A stretch of 64,000 nt of DNA from Combretum micranthum (GCA_024138025.1 JAMXBD010002750.1:1-64000), one strand, 5' to 3'. Numbered from the stretch's first letter, positions 10,844 through 24,200 are shown. Notes: generated from the sequence alone by a model not told the origin. Translations and numbers: made by a program.

Positions 10844-12653
10844 TGTAAACCCCTAATTTTTCACTACTCTTACAAAATAATCTTAGAGTTAACTGCTAAA
10901 ACTAAAACCTTGAAAATCGATCGAAGTTAAAACTGAATCCTAAACAAGGTCAAAATACAAAAATTTCGAAAACCCTAAGAAAAAGAGAACCTTAAAAAAT
11001 AAAAATAAAAATAGAAATTTAATAATCATTTGAATCGAAATCCGTACGTGAAACAAATAATCTATTTGATCCTTAATACACAAATCAAGATGATATATCC
11101 ATATAACACTCCGCGACAAAATACTAAAACCTTAAACCTTTCAGTGAATTTTAGAATCAAAAGTTTCAATTACCACCAAAAGTCAAACCAAGTCAACACA
11201 TAATCCTAGATTCGACTACACAATCCCGAGAACTGTTAAATATTAAATGTATCATAAAAATAAAGGAAAAAATAAATTTTGAACTAAAAATATAAGTATG
11301 ACATAAACCCCTAGATTTTAAAATTTTACGAGTAAATCGTAAAGCTGGAATTGAAACTGGAAGCTCTAAAGTCAATTAGGTCAGTAACAAACCAGATTGA
11401 GCCTAGATCCGACAATTCCGCACTCTAATCTCTAAAACATAAAAATGAGATAATTGATTATAGTCTGTAACAATGTAATAGAACCTAAAAATATCATATT
11501 TGTCAAAATTTAGTTCGATTCGAACCCGAACGAGATTAGTTTTTGAAAAACATGTCCCAGGACTCGAGATAGCAAAAATATTCCAATAATATCATTAGAC
11601 TTTTAGTAATATGAGGATTCAAAAAATATCAGTTTTAGAAATTTTCAGAATCTAAAACAATCTGATATAGGTCGTTCACGTATATTTTTATTACTACTGG
11701 TATTTTATTTATCTAGTCTACTATTCATTGTACTATTTCTACTATTATTACTATTCATCTATCTTTACTTTTTCTTATAACCTATCTCTTACAACCTATA
11801 AGCCTATTTCTTACATTTATATTATCAATATTACTTTTTACTTAACTTCTCTTATACTTTACTTACTTTTCTTTACTAAAATTAATTTTTTATCACTCTC
11901 TCTACCATCTCCTCCATATGACCGACCACCTTTCTCTCTCTCCCCATATTTTATTTTCTTTTTTCATTTATTTTTATTTCTCTAAATTCCCTCCACATTT
12001 ATCTATAACTACCCCTTCTATCCTTCACTTTTTACACACTTTTCTTTTACTATAACAAAACTCTATCAAAATCATTTCTCAACTTATCTCTCTAATTTTC
12101 CTCTCTAAATTTATCTTCCAAACTATCTCTTTTCTTTCCATCTCATTACTATCTCCATATAACCAACAATAAAATCCTCTTTCCTCCCTCTTCACATAAA
12201 CTTTAGGCAAAAATTCCCAATGTTTCTCTTTCATGTCATGCAAAATTACATGACCATAATATGTGTTTCCTAAAACTATGGTGTTGAGAAAGCAACAATA
12301 TGTTTATGTTTTATTCTTTTCATGCAGTATTTTATTATATTATTATCTTATATTATTCATGCTTCTAATCCAACTTCTATATGTTATTAAATATATTTAT
12401 GTGTATATATATATATATTTCTTAGAGTATATAAGCTCATTAACATAACCTTTATTTATGCTCATGTAATTTATTTATTTATTTATTTCATGTAATTTCA
12501 TTAAGACATGTCTTTCTAGTTTCGGACTTGTCCTTATTAAGTCAAAACAATTTTTCTTCTTTTTGGACAAGCCTATAATCTAACTCTAGAGAGTCATGAA
12601 ATAAATTTAAGACTTCCATGATTTTCTTATTTCTTTTTAATGGCCTTGCCCAT
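10844..12653 (+). repeat. Lh-6 5' LTR, first part
   Basis: It matches the first 1.8 kb of Lh-1 in order: TGTAAACCCC start, a U3 region with TTATTACTACTGGTA near 11690, a pyrimidine-rich zone 11700-12200, and the AAGACATGTCTTTC/GACTTGTCC hairpin zone near 12500. It ends at CCCAT (12649-12653), the target duplication of Lh-4; the second CCCAT at 35907-35911 opens the rest of this LTR. Open frames here are pyrimidine-rich and not genes. Confidence 0.8.
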
Positions 12654-13983
12654 TGTCACACTCAAAAAGTACCACAAAACATGGTAGTCCGCCACATATA
12701 GTATTAAAGCTTAAGAATGACTTCTTAAAGTCACGCAAAAGCTTCGATACCATATGTAAGGCGTCTATCATAGCAATACAAGACACAAGTGGGAAGTGTG
12801 TTTGAGAAAAGTGATATAGCATACAAGAGTCTAAATAAACATTATCTTCAAAATCATAAAATGTAGTCTTTACATCATCTTAGGGCATTCCCCCGAAATC
12901 TCCAAAGAGTAAAATATAATATTAGTCTTACACGAAAAGAAATAATACTAGAATGAAAAGATTTTAAAGAAAATCTATTATAAGATTTTCAAAAGGATTT
13001 CCCATAAAAGCTTCCCAAAAACATAAATCTATCCGATATATGGAGTCCTTGGGCAAAAGAGATATCGAACCTGTGTCAACAAAAATCTATTAGGGTGTAA
13101 ACTCAATTGGCTTAGTGAGAATATTCATGGATTTAACGCACTTATATCAAGAAAATCAAAGAAGTTATTAAATAGGCATATGAAACGTATCAAACGTGTG
13201 AGCAGGCAATACATATGATATACCGTAAATCATTTGTTTGAATGGATTTACCCCTCCATTCGGGATTAGGTGTTTCAGGCTCTTTAGAACCCATCCTTGA
13301 AATCCGATTACGTAGTTTATTTCGGGCTCTTACTTGCTCTATCCTGAAATAATTCTTTCAGGCTCCTATTCGCCCATCTTTGCAGACCTACGGGTTCCTA
13401 CAAACCTTACTACTATACTCTTGTCTCATCAAGTAGTAACTAATGCAATGTCACTCACTAGTGATATGCATGAATCAATTAATATATTCTTGTCATATGA
13501 TTAAAATATTTTAAGGGCGATCAAAGAATTACAGACACTCCATCATGATAATAGAACATAGATTTTAATAACAATAATTCTTGCCATGATATACTTAGTA
13601 TTCTTTTAACCAACATTATCATACATATTCCATTTTCGTCTTTTCCTACTTTAGTGCCTCTAGCTACAAGCACAAATAAGTACAAAAAAGTAAGAGATAA
13701 ACTTACTCGATTATCCTTACTAAAATTCTTTACTCATAATAGTCCTCTAAATACAAATCCTCCAAAGCTTCATTACCTAAAAGAAATAAATACCTAGAAT
13801 GAGTATTTCGTGAAAGTTCTACTTGAACTTTCTAATTCTATTCTAGTATCTGCATTAAAATTCGGATAGAAGAAAATTCTAACTTAAAATGGCCATAACT
13901 TGCTCATTTTAACTTAGAATTTCGCATGTTATATGATGTTTTCTACCTACTAGAAAAGATCTATTTGTTTCTAAGGTTATTTT
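12654..13983 (-). repeat. Lh-4 3' LTR, terminal part
   Basis: The plus strand starts TGTCACACTC, the complement of the family 3' end, then GGTAGTCCGCCACA. The conserved block AAAATGGCCATAACTTGCTC near 13890 is the reverse of that in Lh-1 (near 17040) and Lh-2. It stops at ATTTT (13979-13983), the duplication of Lh-1. Confidence 0.85.
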
Positions 13984-15111
13984 TGTAAACCCCCAAAAAA
14001 TTTCATAATTCTTAGAAATAATCCTAGAAGTCTAATATCAAAATTTAAAACCCGAAAATCGACTCAAGATAAAAACCCAATTCTAGACCAAGTCAAACAC
14101 CGAAAACGAAACCTTAAAAATCGAACCAAGTTAAAACTTAATTCCAAATAAGAACAAAAACGATTTTTCTCAATCTTGAGAAAACGAGAACCCTTGAAAC
14201 GAAATATAAAGTCCAACTACCGGTTTAATCAACGTCCATACATCAATCAAATCACCTAACCGTTTCCTAACGCGCAAATCAAGACAATATATCCAAATAA
14301 CGATCAATAGCAAAATCTTAAAACCTTCGATGAATTTCAGAAATCACAAATTTTAAATTTTCACCAAAAGTCAAACTGAGTCAACTCATAACCTTAGACT
14401 CGGTTAAACGATCCTGAGAACTAAAAACTATTAAATAATCACAAATAAAATAAGATAAAACATAGATGTCGAGCTAAAAATATAAAACGATCAAAACTCG
14501 AAACCAGAACCCTAGAGTCAACGAACATCTCGACAAAACCGGAAGTCAAAACCGGAACCCTAGAGTCAACAAAGCCTATAACAAACCCTAGTGATTAAGG
14601 TCCGACAATCCCGCGTTCTCAAGCCCTAGAAAACAAAATTAAACCAATAGCTTAAAATAGTTCGTAATAATATAGGGTAACATAAAAATATCATATTCGC
14701 GAATTTCGAGTGTCCTTCGGACTCAAACGGATCAGTGCTCGAAAAGCGTGTCCTAGCTCGAATATTAAAAATATTCCGTTTATACCAATAAACTCGTAAA
14801 ATACAAGGATTCCAAAAATATCAGTTTTAGAATTTTTCGTAGCTAAAAATTACAGATATAGTATTATTACGCGTATTTTTATTACTACCGGTACTTTAAT
14901 TGTCTAGTCTACTATTCATAGTATTTTCTACTATTCATTGCTATTCACCTATCTCTACTTTTTCTTACACCTATTCACACCTACATATCTATTTTCTTAC
15001 TTTTTATATTTCCAATACATCTTATATCAAATCATATCTTACATATTAATTATTTTCTTAAAAAATTACAAAACAAACAAAATATACTCTCCTCTCTCCC
15101 TCTTTCATGCG

Positions 15112-15181
15112 CCGCCCCACCCCCCCCCAATTTCCCTCAATTATTATTAATCCAAAATTCACTCTAAAAATTCTATAAATA
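15112..15181 (+). promoter_or_regulatory. Lh-1 core promoter: C-run and TATA box
   Basis: A GCCGCCCCACCCCCCCCCC run (15112-15128) is followed about 45 bp later by TATAAATA (15174-15181) and pyrimidine-rich leader sequence. The same order, GCGCC/C-run then TATAAATA, is seen in Lh-2 and (on the minus strand) Lh-5, so this is the probable RNA polymerase II promoter of the LTR. It puts U3 at about 1.2 kb and leaves an unusually long 3.1 kb for R plus U5. Confidence 0.7.
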
Positions 15182-15667
15182 CCTTTCCTCTTCCATTCTT
15201 TCACACAATTCATTTTACTACCAAAACTCTCAAAATCTCTCCACAAATTCTCTTTCAAGAATTCTCTCTACCAAAACTCTCTCAAACCAATTCCTCACAA
15301 AAATCATCCCTCATACATAAACTATCTACCACATATCACTACTCACATAATACCCATTTCATCTACCATCTTCATAGCACTTACACACTTTAGGTAAATA
15401 TTTCTTCCAACTATTATTCACTAATGTCATGTAACTTAGCATGGCTATGGTGTTGTTTTGAGACTCATGTGAGTAGTAAAAGCAACAACATGTTCATGTT
15501 TTGTTCTTGTACATAAGCTTCCTATTTTATTATGTTGTTATTATTATTGTTATTATTGTTATATAATATTATGTATACTATGTATATATACTTATTTAGA
15601 GCATATAAGCTCATTTGTTATTTATTTACTTTCAAGCTATGCAATTTATTTATTTTATGTTGTTATT

Positions 15668-15828
15668 AAGACTAATCTTTCTAGTCTTAGACTTGTCCAT
15701 ATCAAGTCAAAACAATTTTCTTTCTTTGCTTTTCTTCTCTTTCGGGACTAGTCCACTCTTAGTCCCGGGATGCCTTGATGAAGCTAAGGCTCCAATACTT
15801 GACCGGGATACCTTGATGAAGCTAAGGT
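15668..15828 (+). other. Conserved hairpin cluster in Lh-1
   Basis: Five stem-loops follow one another: AAGACTA/TAGTCTT (15668-15688), GACTTG/CAAGTC (15690-15708), CGGGACTA/TAGTCCCG (15743-15767), GCCTT/AAGGC (15772-15790) and ACCTT/AAGGT (15810-15828). The last two are a 38-bp tandem repeat in which the closing pair changes from G-C to A-T. All lie about 0.5 kb 3' of the TATA box and so would be in the LTR RNA. Stems are read directly; a role in the RNA is inferred. Confidence 0.7.
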
Positions 15829-17549
15829 TCCCAATACTTGATATTTTATTTTTCTTGCTTATTATTTATTTCTAGTATTTTCTTATGTTCTTATTACTTT
15901 ATATGCTCATGATACTTGCATGTACATAATGTTAATGTCTCAACTAATCTAAAAATAGAATTTTACTTTACTTAATAGACTCAAAGCTAAGTTTTCGATT
16001 ATATGATTTATCACAAAAACATGAAGTTATTATCAACAACATAGAAATAGAGTTTTCTCAACGTTTTATAAATAACAAAGATAGATTTCCAAGGAAACAT
16101 AAGAAATAAATATTTTCTTTGTATATTATGTTAACCTAAGCTTTTAGTAATATAATTTATTAATATTAAAAGTTTTTAAAAAAGCTAAAGATTTAAACTC
16201 TTTTAAACTTCGAAATAAAACTAAGAAAACAAACTAGTTTTCAAAATTAAGATAAAGATCAACTCATAAGGTGATGAACCCACTTAAGAGAAATAATTAT
16301 TTTCAAATTTCTAAAAAGAAGGAACTCATTTTCAAAAGAATATAAATAAAGTAAGATTAACAATAATGGATTTTATCAATAAAGATGATTCTTTTCAAAA
16401 GAAATGAAAGAACAAGTTTTGGAAAACAAAATCTTATATTTTAGAAATAAACATAAGAAGACAAGACTCATTTTCTAAAACCATCCTAAATACAAGATTA
16501 TAAAAAAGGGTTTTATCAACTTAATATACTTTGATAAAATTGATCTTTTATTACTAGAAGTGAAATTTATGAAAGACTAAAGTTAAAGGTAAAATTTACT
16601 TGTTTTGGAAAAAGGAATGAAGGAAATAAAATAAGAATATATTCAATTATAATGAAAAGTTTCTTCCAAATACTTAAAAATGAATTTATCAAGATAAGTT
16701 TTAACACTTTAAAAAGAATTGTTTTATGAAATAAATTGTTAAGACACTACCATTAGAAAATTTTGCATATAAAGTAAGCTTATCTATATACTCAAAATAT
16801 TTATCAAATATATGTTCATAATTATATATATATATATTTTTTTTTACAAAAGGATTTTCTTTAAGGTAAAGATGAGTTAGAAAACGGTTTTGCAAAAGTT
16901 TAGAAATTTTCGTTTTAAAATCTGTACCAAATGTTTTCGGAACCCAAATGACCCTATATGACAAAGATAATTTTAGAAATAGATAGATCTTTTCGAATAG
17001 GTAGAAAACGGTATATTATATGCGAAATTCCGAGTTAAAATGAGCAAGTTATAGCCATTTTAATATTGGAATTTCCTCCTATACGATTTTACCACGATTT
17101 TAAGAAAAGTTTAGAAAATCCAAGAATAGAAATTTCATGGAAGACTTATCCCGGTATTTCTTTTGTCTAGGTGACGAAAGATACGAGATTACCCTATCTG
17201 AGAATTACGACGACTAAGAAGATCACAAAATGGACGAGTGAGTTATTCCTCCTAATTTCGTTACCTTGCTTGTGCTTGTAAAGTAGTAGCATTAGTATAC
17301 TAGGAAAAGACAAAAATGGATAATATATTTGGGGAATTCGGGATTATGTGTATATATGTAATTCTATGTTTATGCGTGAAATGAGAATTAAGAATATCGC
17401 AACTACGAACTGTTGTTTAAATAATTTTGTTTACTTACTCGTATGATTGTTTATTGTTTGCTAAATTGATTGATCGCCCCTAATAAACCTTAATAAGGTT
17501 TGGCTTAAGAAAACTAAAACGCTCACACATAGCATCCATCGAGTCACAT

Positions 17550-17780
17550 CTATTTCAGAAGGCTGCTACTCCTACGCGTAGAGTTGGATTGGCTGTGATC
17601 GTGCAGTGCCACGGGCCATGTTCCTTCCTGGAGAATCCAAATCGCTCGGGGAAAGCGACTCTAGGTTTAGAGCCGAGCCAACCGAACGCTATGGGTGAGG
17701 ACCTGGGGACTAGCAGTAGAAGGTCGAGGACCTTCAACCCCGATTCCCTAACCTTTGATACAAAGAGGTAAATTCGTTCT
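17550..17780 (+). other. GC-rich LTR module (Lh-1), open on both strands
   Basis: A sharp GC-rich island in AT-rich DNA, with GCTGCTACTCCTACGCGTAG at its left edge and a TTCCGGATAACTATATATA stretch just beyond it. It is open for 60 codons on plus (17589-17771) and longer on minus (17555-17848), but the same happens in Lh-2 (22925-23150) and a diverged form lies in Lh-6 (37880-38090). It is therefore part of the LTR and not a host gene. It has no recognisable domain. Confidence 0.6.
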
Positions 17781-18343
17781 ATATATGGTTTCCGGATAAC
17801 TATATATATTTGCGTAATCGTGTGATTGATGCATTGTTTACATGGCATATGAGTGAAAATCTAAATGAACTTGTTTGATTATATGGTGCGAATGAAAAGG
17901 AATATCTCACTAAGCTAGTTGTAGCTTATACCCCTATAGATTTTGTTAAAACAGGTATACTCGTGGATTAAATTGAGGATCATGACATTAAGGAAGTCGT
18001 GGAATGATGATTTAGGAAATGGAATCATACGATGAAGTATTTTTATAAGGTTCTTTATATGTAATGACCTATATGATTAGTGATGCATATTTATTTGAAA
18101 ATAATAGAGGGATATGCCCCTAAGCATTGAAATGCAATATGCATGCTTTATGATAAGTATTCTCTCTGCCTTATTGCTTAATTATTATCAATGTAAATTG
18201 CACTACTCTGATGCGTTCCCTTGGTTGTGATGTACGCCTTGTACATGATATGGAAGCCTTTGCGTGACTAAGGTAGTCATTCCTAGGCTTTAATATTGTG
18301 TACGGCGGACTGCCACGTTTAGGGTACCCCTCGGGGCGTAACA

Positions 18344-18674
18344 ATTTTTAACATTAAAATCCATTTGTGTTCGAAAATGGGATGGTATAGATTCCACATG
18401 AAAATCCCAGCCTTTAAAAACACAATTTTTCAAGTTTTACTCCACCTAAAAATACTATATCGAGCACATAAATATTTATATAGTTAAAAGACCCTTTTTA
18501 AATAAATATATAGGCTTATATTATATGCATGATTCTAGTGGTGTTGTCTCATTAACAATTTTCATAAAATAATTTGTTTTAAAAGTTTGAAAAGTTGAAT
18601 TTTACAAAAATATCTCGTTGTAAGGAAACTACAATTCCTAAGTTACTACAATTGAATGTTTTTTGTATCATCAC
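18344..18674 (-). repeat. Lh-4 3' LTR, short middle part
   Basis: Residue of Lh-4 between two insertions. It opens with ATTTT, the second copy of the Lh-1 duplication, and closes with ATCAC (18670-18674), the first copy of the Lh-3 duplication. No gene. Confidence 0.8.
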
Positions 18675-19367
18675 TGTAAGCCCCAAATTTTTAGGGTAAT
18701 ATCAAGTTCAAACCCTAAACCAAAAAGTTAACCAAAAACCTAAGTCAACAAATTCCTAGGAAACCCGATAGTTTAGATCTGGCAATTCTGTATTCCTAAA
18801 CCAGAGTGAAAAATGAGTGAAGAGTGTAGTTTGGTTCGTAATAATATTAGGATGCTTAAGAAGATAAGGTTAGCGAATTTTCGATCTATTTCGAACCCGA
18901 TCAGATACAGACTTTGAAAAGCATGTCCCGAGGCTTGAGATATTAAATATATGATATTAGTACTATTAGACTTGTAATTTCATAAGATTTCTAAATATAT
19001 TAGTTATATAATTTTTTAGGTTATAAAAGTTACAGTTATAACATTTTTATCGTATTTTCATTACTACCGGTACTTTAAATGTCTAATCTACTTTTTGAAT
19101 TCTTTTACACTATTCACAAGTACAACTACCCATAACCTATTTCTTACATCCTTACATCCTATTCTTACAATTTCATCATTTTCCTTACAATTTACTTTTC
19201 CAATATAACTTTTACTACTTAAATTACTTTATTAATTTTAAATCTTACATAACACAACACTTTCTCTCTCTCACTCCAAGGGGCTGGCGCAACTCCCTCC
19301 CTCTTTCCTCTCTCCAATTTGTTTTATTTTCTTTTGTTTAATCAAAGCAAACCCCAATCCATTTCTC

Positions 19368-19375
19368 TATATATA
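19368..19375 (+). promoter_or_regulatory. Lh-3 TATA box, separated from its leader by Lh-2
   Basis: TATATATA ends exactly where the ACCTC duplication of Lh-2 begins (19375-19379). In Lh-1 and Lh-2 the equivalent box is TATAAATA followed by ACC. The start site of Lh-3 would now lie 4.3 kb away, so Lh-2 must have silenced or re-routed this promoter. Confidence 0.65.
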
Positions 19376-20578
19376 CCTCTGTAAACCCCCAAAAATTTTC
19401 ATAATCCTTAAAAATAATTCTAGAAGTTTAATATCAAAATTTGAAACCTGAAAATCGACTCGAGATAAAAACCTAATTCTAGACCAAGTCAAACACCGAA
19501 ACGAAACCCTAAAAATCGAACCAAGTTAAAACTTAATTCCAAATGAGAACAAAAACAAGTTTTCTCAATTTGGAGAAAACGAGAACCCTTGAAATGAAAT
19601 ATAAAGACCAACTACCGGTATAATCAACGTCCGTACGCCAATTAAATCATCTACTCAAAACACGAATCAAAACGATAGATCCAAATACCGCTTAACAACA
19701 ACAAATAATAAAATCTTAGATTCTTTAATAAAATTTCAGAATCAGAAATTTCAATTTTCGCCAAAATCAAACTGAGTCAACTCATAACCCTAGACTCGGT
19801 TAAACGATCCCAAGAACTAAAAACTATTGTATAATCACAAATAAAATAAGATAAAACATAAATGTCGAGCTAAAAATATAAACGACCAAAACTCGAAAAT
19901 TATACGATCTTACGAATACCTCAACGAAAACGGAAGTCAAACCGGAACCCTAAAGTCAAACAAAGCCTATAATGAACCCTAGTGTTTGAGATCCGGCAAT
20001 CCCGCGTTTTCAAACCTAGAAAACGAAATTAAGCCAATAGCTTAAAATTGTTCGTAATAATAGGGTAACGTAAAAATATCAGATTCGCGAATTTCGAGTG
20101 TCCTTCACTCAATCGGGATCAGTGCTCGAAAAGCGTGTCCGGAGCTCGAATATTAAAAATATTCCGTTTACACCAATAGACTCGTAAAAATACAAGGATT
20201 CCAAAAATATCAGTTTTTGAATTTTTCGGTAGATAAAAATTACAGATATAGCTCGATTACGCGTATTTTATTACTACCGATACTTTAATTCTAGTCTACT
20301 ATTCATAGTCTTTTCTACTATTCATTACTATTTCACTATCTCTACTTTTTCTTACACCATTCTTACACTACACATCTATTTTCTTACTTTTTTTCATTTC
20401 CAATACAACTTTATTCACATCAACTTTACACATTACTTCTTTATTACACAAACAAATAAAACAAATCAATTTCTCTCTCCTCACATGCCCAAAACCGGCG
20501 CCTCCCCCTCTCCATTTATCTCTATTTTATTTTTTTTTCAATTTATTTTATTACATCTAAAATTCACTCCAAAAATTC

Positions 20579-20586
20579 TATAAATA
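20579..20586 (+). promoter_or_regulatory. Lh-2 TATA box
   Basis: TATAAATA followed by CCCCCTTCCTC, at the same LTR position (about 1.2 kb from the start) as in Lh-1. An upstream GGCGCCTCCCCC element (20498-20510) matches the C-run position of Lh-1 and Lh-5. Confidence 0.7.
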
Positions 20587-21081
20587 CCCCCTTCCTCTTT
20601 TATTCTTTCACACAATTCTTTACACTACCAAAACTCTCTCAAATTCACTACACAAACTCTCTCTACAACATTTTCCTCTACCAAAACTCTCTTTCACCAA
20701 ATACCCACAAGAATTTCTTTTTATGCAATACAACTACCATCTCTCATAACCACATAACCATACATTCACTACCATCTTCATACCACACAAATACCTTAGG
20801 TAAAAACTTCTTTCAACCATTTATCTATTCATGTCATGTAACTTAGCATGACTATGGTGTTGTTTTGAAACTCACATGAGTAGTAAAAGCAACAACATGT
20901 TCATGTTTTGTTCTTGTACATAAGCTTTCTATTTTATTATGTTGTTATTATTATTGTTATTATTTGCTTCTAATCTAACTATATTATGTATATTATGTAT
21001 ATATATTTATTTAGAGCATATAAGCTCATTTGTTATTTATTTACTTTCAAGTTATGCAATTTATTTATTTCATGTTATTAT

Positions 21082-21242
21082 TAAGACTAGTCTTTCTAGT
21101 CTTAGACTTGTCCATATCAAGTCAAAACAATCTTTTGTTCATTTTATTTAATCTTTCGGGACTAGTCCATTCTTAGTCCCGGGATGCCTTGATGAAGCTA
21201 AGGCTTCAATACTTGACCGGGATTCCTTGATGAAGCTAAGGT
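21082..21242 (+). other. Conserved hairpin cluster in Lh-2
   Basis: Stems TAAGACTAG/CTAGTCTTA (21082-21104, 9 bp), GACTTG/CAAGTC (21105-21123), CGGGACTA/TAGTCCCG (21157-21181), GCCTT/AAGGC (21186-21204) and CCTT/AAGG (21225-21241). The set and spacing match Lh-1. Confidence 0.7.
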
Positions 21243-24200
21243 TCCCAATGCTTGAAATTTTATTTCCTTGCTTATTATTTGTTTCTATTATTTTCTTATG
21301 CTCTCATTATTTTATATATGCTCATAATACTTGCATCTACATAATGTTAATGTCTCAACTAATCAAAAAGTGAAATTTCAAAATAGATTTTCTATTATGT
21401 GATTTGTCACAAAGATATTATCAACAACATAAAACTAAAGTAATACAAGCTTTCTCAAGTTTCTCAAGTTTTCTTAAATAACAAAGATAGTTTTACCAAG
21501 AAGACATAAGAAATAAATATTTTCCTTGTATTTTATGGTAATCTAAGTTTTAAGAAAAATAAATCGATAATATTGAAAGTTTAAGACTTAAACTCTTTTC
21601 TAAACTAAGAAACAAACTAGTTTTCAAAGTCAAGATAAAAATCAACTCATAAGGTAATGAACCCACTTAGGAAAAATAATGATTTTCAAATTTCTAAAAG
21701 AAGGAACTCATTTTCAAAAGAATATAAATAAAGTAAGATTAACAATAATGGATTTTATCAACAAAGATGATTCTTTTCAAAAGAAATGAAAGAACAAGTT
21801 TTAGAAAGCAAAAGCTTATATTTTAATAAATATAAGAAGACAAGAATTCATTTTCTAAAAACCATCCTAAATACAAAATTATGAAAAGGTTTTCATCAAC
21901 TTAATATACTTTTGATAAATTTGAACTTTAATCACTAGAAGAAAAATTTAATACAAGACTAAAGGATTAAGGAAAAATTTAACTTGTTTTGGAAAAAAAA
22001 AAGAATGAAGAAATAAGAATATACTTATTTATAACAATCTAGGAAAAATATAAAGTTTCTTTAAATACTTGAAAGAAAATTTTCAAAGCTAAAGGTTAAA
22101 TGAATTGTCTTATGAAATAAATTGTTGAGACACTACCATTAGGATTTTTGCATATAAAGTGAGCTTACCTATATATTCAAAGTATTTATCAAATACATAA
22201 TTATATACATATATTATTTCAAAAGGATTTTCTTTAAAATGGAGTGAGTTAGAAAATGGATTTTTCAAAAGTTTAGGAAATTTCGTTTTAAATCTGTACC
22301 TGATGACTTCGGAACCCAAATGACCTTTTATGACAAAGATAACCTTAAAAATGGATAGATCTTTTCGAATAGTTAGAAAACGGTATATTATATGCGAAAT
22401 TCCGAGTTAAAATGAGCAAGTTATGACCATTTTAAGTTGGAATTTCCTCTTATACGATTTTACCGCGATTTTAAGAAAAGTTTAGAATATCCAAGAGTAT
22501 AAATTCCATGAAAGACTTATCCCGGGTATTTCTTTTGTCTAGGTGATGAAAGATACGAGATTACCCTACCCAAGGATTACTACGACTGAGAAGATCACAA
22601 AATGGACGAGTGAGTTATTCCTCCTAAATTCGTTACCTTGCTTGTGCTTGTAAAATAGTAGCATTAGTATACTAGGAAAAGATAAAAATGGATAATATAT
22701 TTGGGGAATTCAGGATTATATGTATATATGTGATTCTATGTTTATGCGTGAAATGAGAATTAAGAATATCGCAACTACGAACTGCTTGTTTAAATAATGT
22801 TGTTTACTTACTTGTATGATTGTTTATTGTTTGCCAAATTGATTAATCGTCCCTAATAAACCTTAATAAGGTTTGGCTTAAGAAAACTAAAACGCTCACG
22901 CATAGCATCCATCAAGTCACATCTATTTCAGAAGGCTGCTACTCCTACGTGTAGAGTTGGATTGGCTGTGATCGTGCGGTGCCACGAGCCATGTTTCTTC
23001 CTGGATAATCCAAATCGCTCGGGGAAAGCAACTCTAGGTTCAGAGCCGAGCCAACCGAACGCTGTGGGTGAGGACCTGAGGACTAGCAGTAGAAGGTCGA
23101 GGACCTTCAACCCCGATTCCCTAACCTTTGATACGAAGGGTCAATCCGTTCTATATATGGTTTCCGGATAACTATATATATTTGCGTAATCATGTAATGT
23201 TGCATTGTATGCATAGCATATGTGTGAATAAATAAATAAACTTGTTTGAAAATATGGTGCGAATGAAAGGGAATATCTCACTAAGCTAAGTTGTAGCTTA
23301 TACCCCTATAGATTTGATTGAAACAGGATATTCGTGGATTAAATTTGAGGATCATGACATTAAGGAAGTCATGGACGGATGATTAAGGATATGGAATCAT
23401 ACGATGAAGAAATTTTGTAAGGTTCTTTATATGTGCTAACCTATATGATTAGTGACGTATATTTATTTGAAGATAATAGAAGAATATGCCCTTAAGAATT
23501 GAAATGTCATATGTTTATGTTTTATATTTAGCATTCTCTTTGCCTTATTACTTATTTACTATCAATATAAATTGCACTACTCCGATGCATCTCCTTGGTT
23601 GTGATGAACGCCTTGTACATAATATGGAAGCCTTTGCGTGACTAAGGTAGTCATTCCTAGGCTTTAGTATCGTGTACGGCGGACTGCCACGTTTAGGGTA
23701 CCTCTCGGGCGTGACAACCTCCTTATGCCCACTTCATTTCACTTTTTTCTTTCTTCCTTCTTACTTTAGAAAATTTTTGCAAAAACTCTCTCTCTTCTTC
23801 TCTAAAACCGTAACACTCACACACACGTACCCACATATTTTTCTTCAAGTTTCTTGTTCCAATCATCCAATAGGTAATAGATCTATACTTTATTACCTTA
23901 AAACATGTAATGGCAAGTTCATTCATGTGTATTCCACACAAAATCCCCATGAGATTCAAGCTAGCGATGTGGAAACACTTGAACATGAGATCATTGCCAT
24001 CACAATGTTTTAGATCTGTTATTTGAGTTATTTTGCTATTATCTTGCTTTATTATTAAGTTATGTTATTATTATTAATGATTTGTGCATATATTCATCAT
24101 CTATTCATATTCACATAACCATCATAGTGTTCATGCATTTGTGACTAATATAGTAAACTAGATCTAGTTGTTTTAAGTTCATAAATGTACTAGATTTTTG

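Larger units (their letters stand above)
13984..18343 (+). mobile_element. Lh-1: solo LTR, 4.36 kb
   Basis: It starts TGTAAACCCCCAAAA and ends CCCTCGGGGCGTAACA, flanked by a perfect 5-bp duplication ATTTT (13979-13983 and 18344-18348). That it is an LTR rather than a whole element follows from Lh-4, where the same 3' end is followed by a primer site and the same 5' end is preceded by a polypurine tract. TATA box TATAAAT at 15174; hairpin cluster 15668-15828; a GC-rich 240-bp module at 17550-17780. There is no internal region, so it arose by LTR-LTR recombination. It sits inside the 3' LTR of Lh-4 and closely resembles Lh-2. Confidence 0.92.
19380..23716 (+). mobile_element. Lh-2: solo LTR, 4.34 kb
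   Basis: It starts TGTAAACCCCCAAAAATTTT and ends CCTCTCGGGCGTGACA, with perfect duplications ACCTC (19375-19379 and 23717-23721). It is collinear with Lh-1 over its full length: U3, TATAAATA (20579-20586), hairpin cluster (21082-21242), A-rich zone (21360-22100), the TTCCGAGTTAAAATGAGCAA block near 22400, the GC-rich module (22925-23150), and GGCGGACTGCCACGTTTAGG before the end. It sits inside Lh-3 and is thus younger than Lh-3. Confidence 0.92.

Noticed and set aside
11728..12448. Plus-strand frames rich in Y, F, L and S, with relatives at 14938 and 20939
   Set aside because: Pyrimidine-rich leader of the Lh LTRs, changing from copy to copy; no conserved reading frame.
17555..17848. Open frames on both strands (97 and 60 codons), with relatives at 22928-23171
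   Set aside because: They lie in the GC-rich module of solo LTRs, occur in both strands at once and have no domain; they are repeat sequence, not genes.
13984..23716. Reading Lh-1 and Lh-2 as the two LTRs of one element with 1 kb inside
   Set aside because: Each has its own different perfect target duplication (ATTTT and ACCTC), so they are independent insertions.
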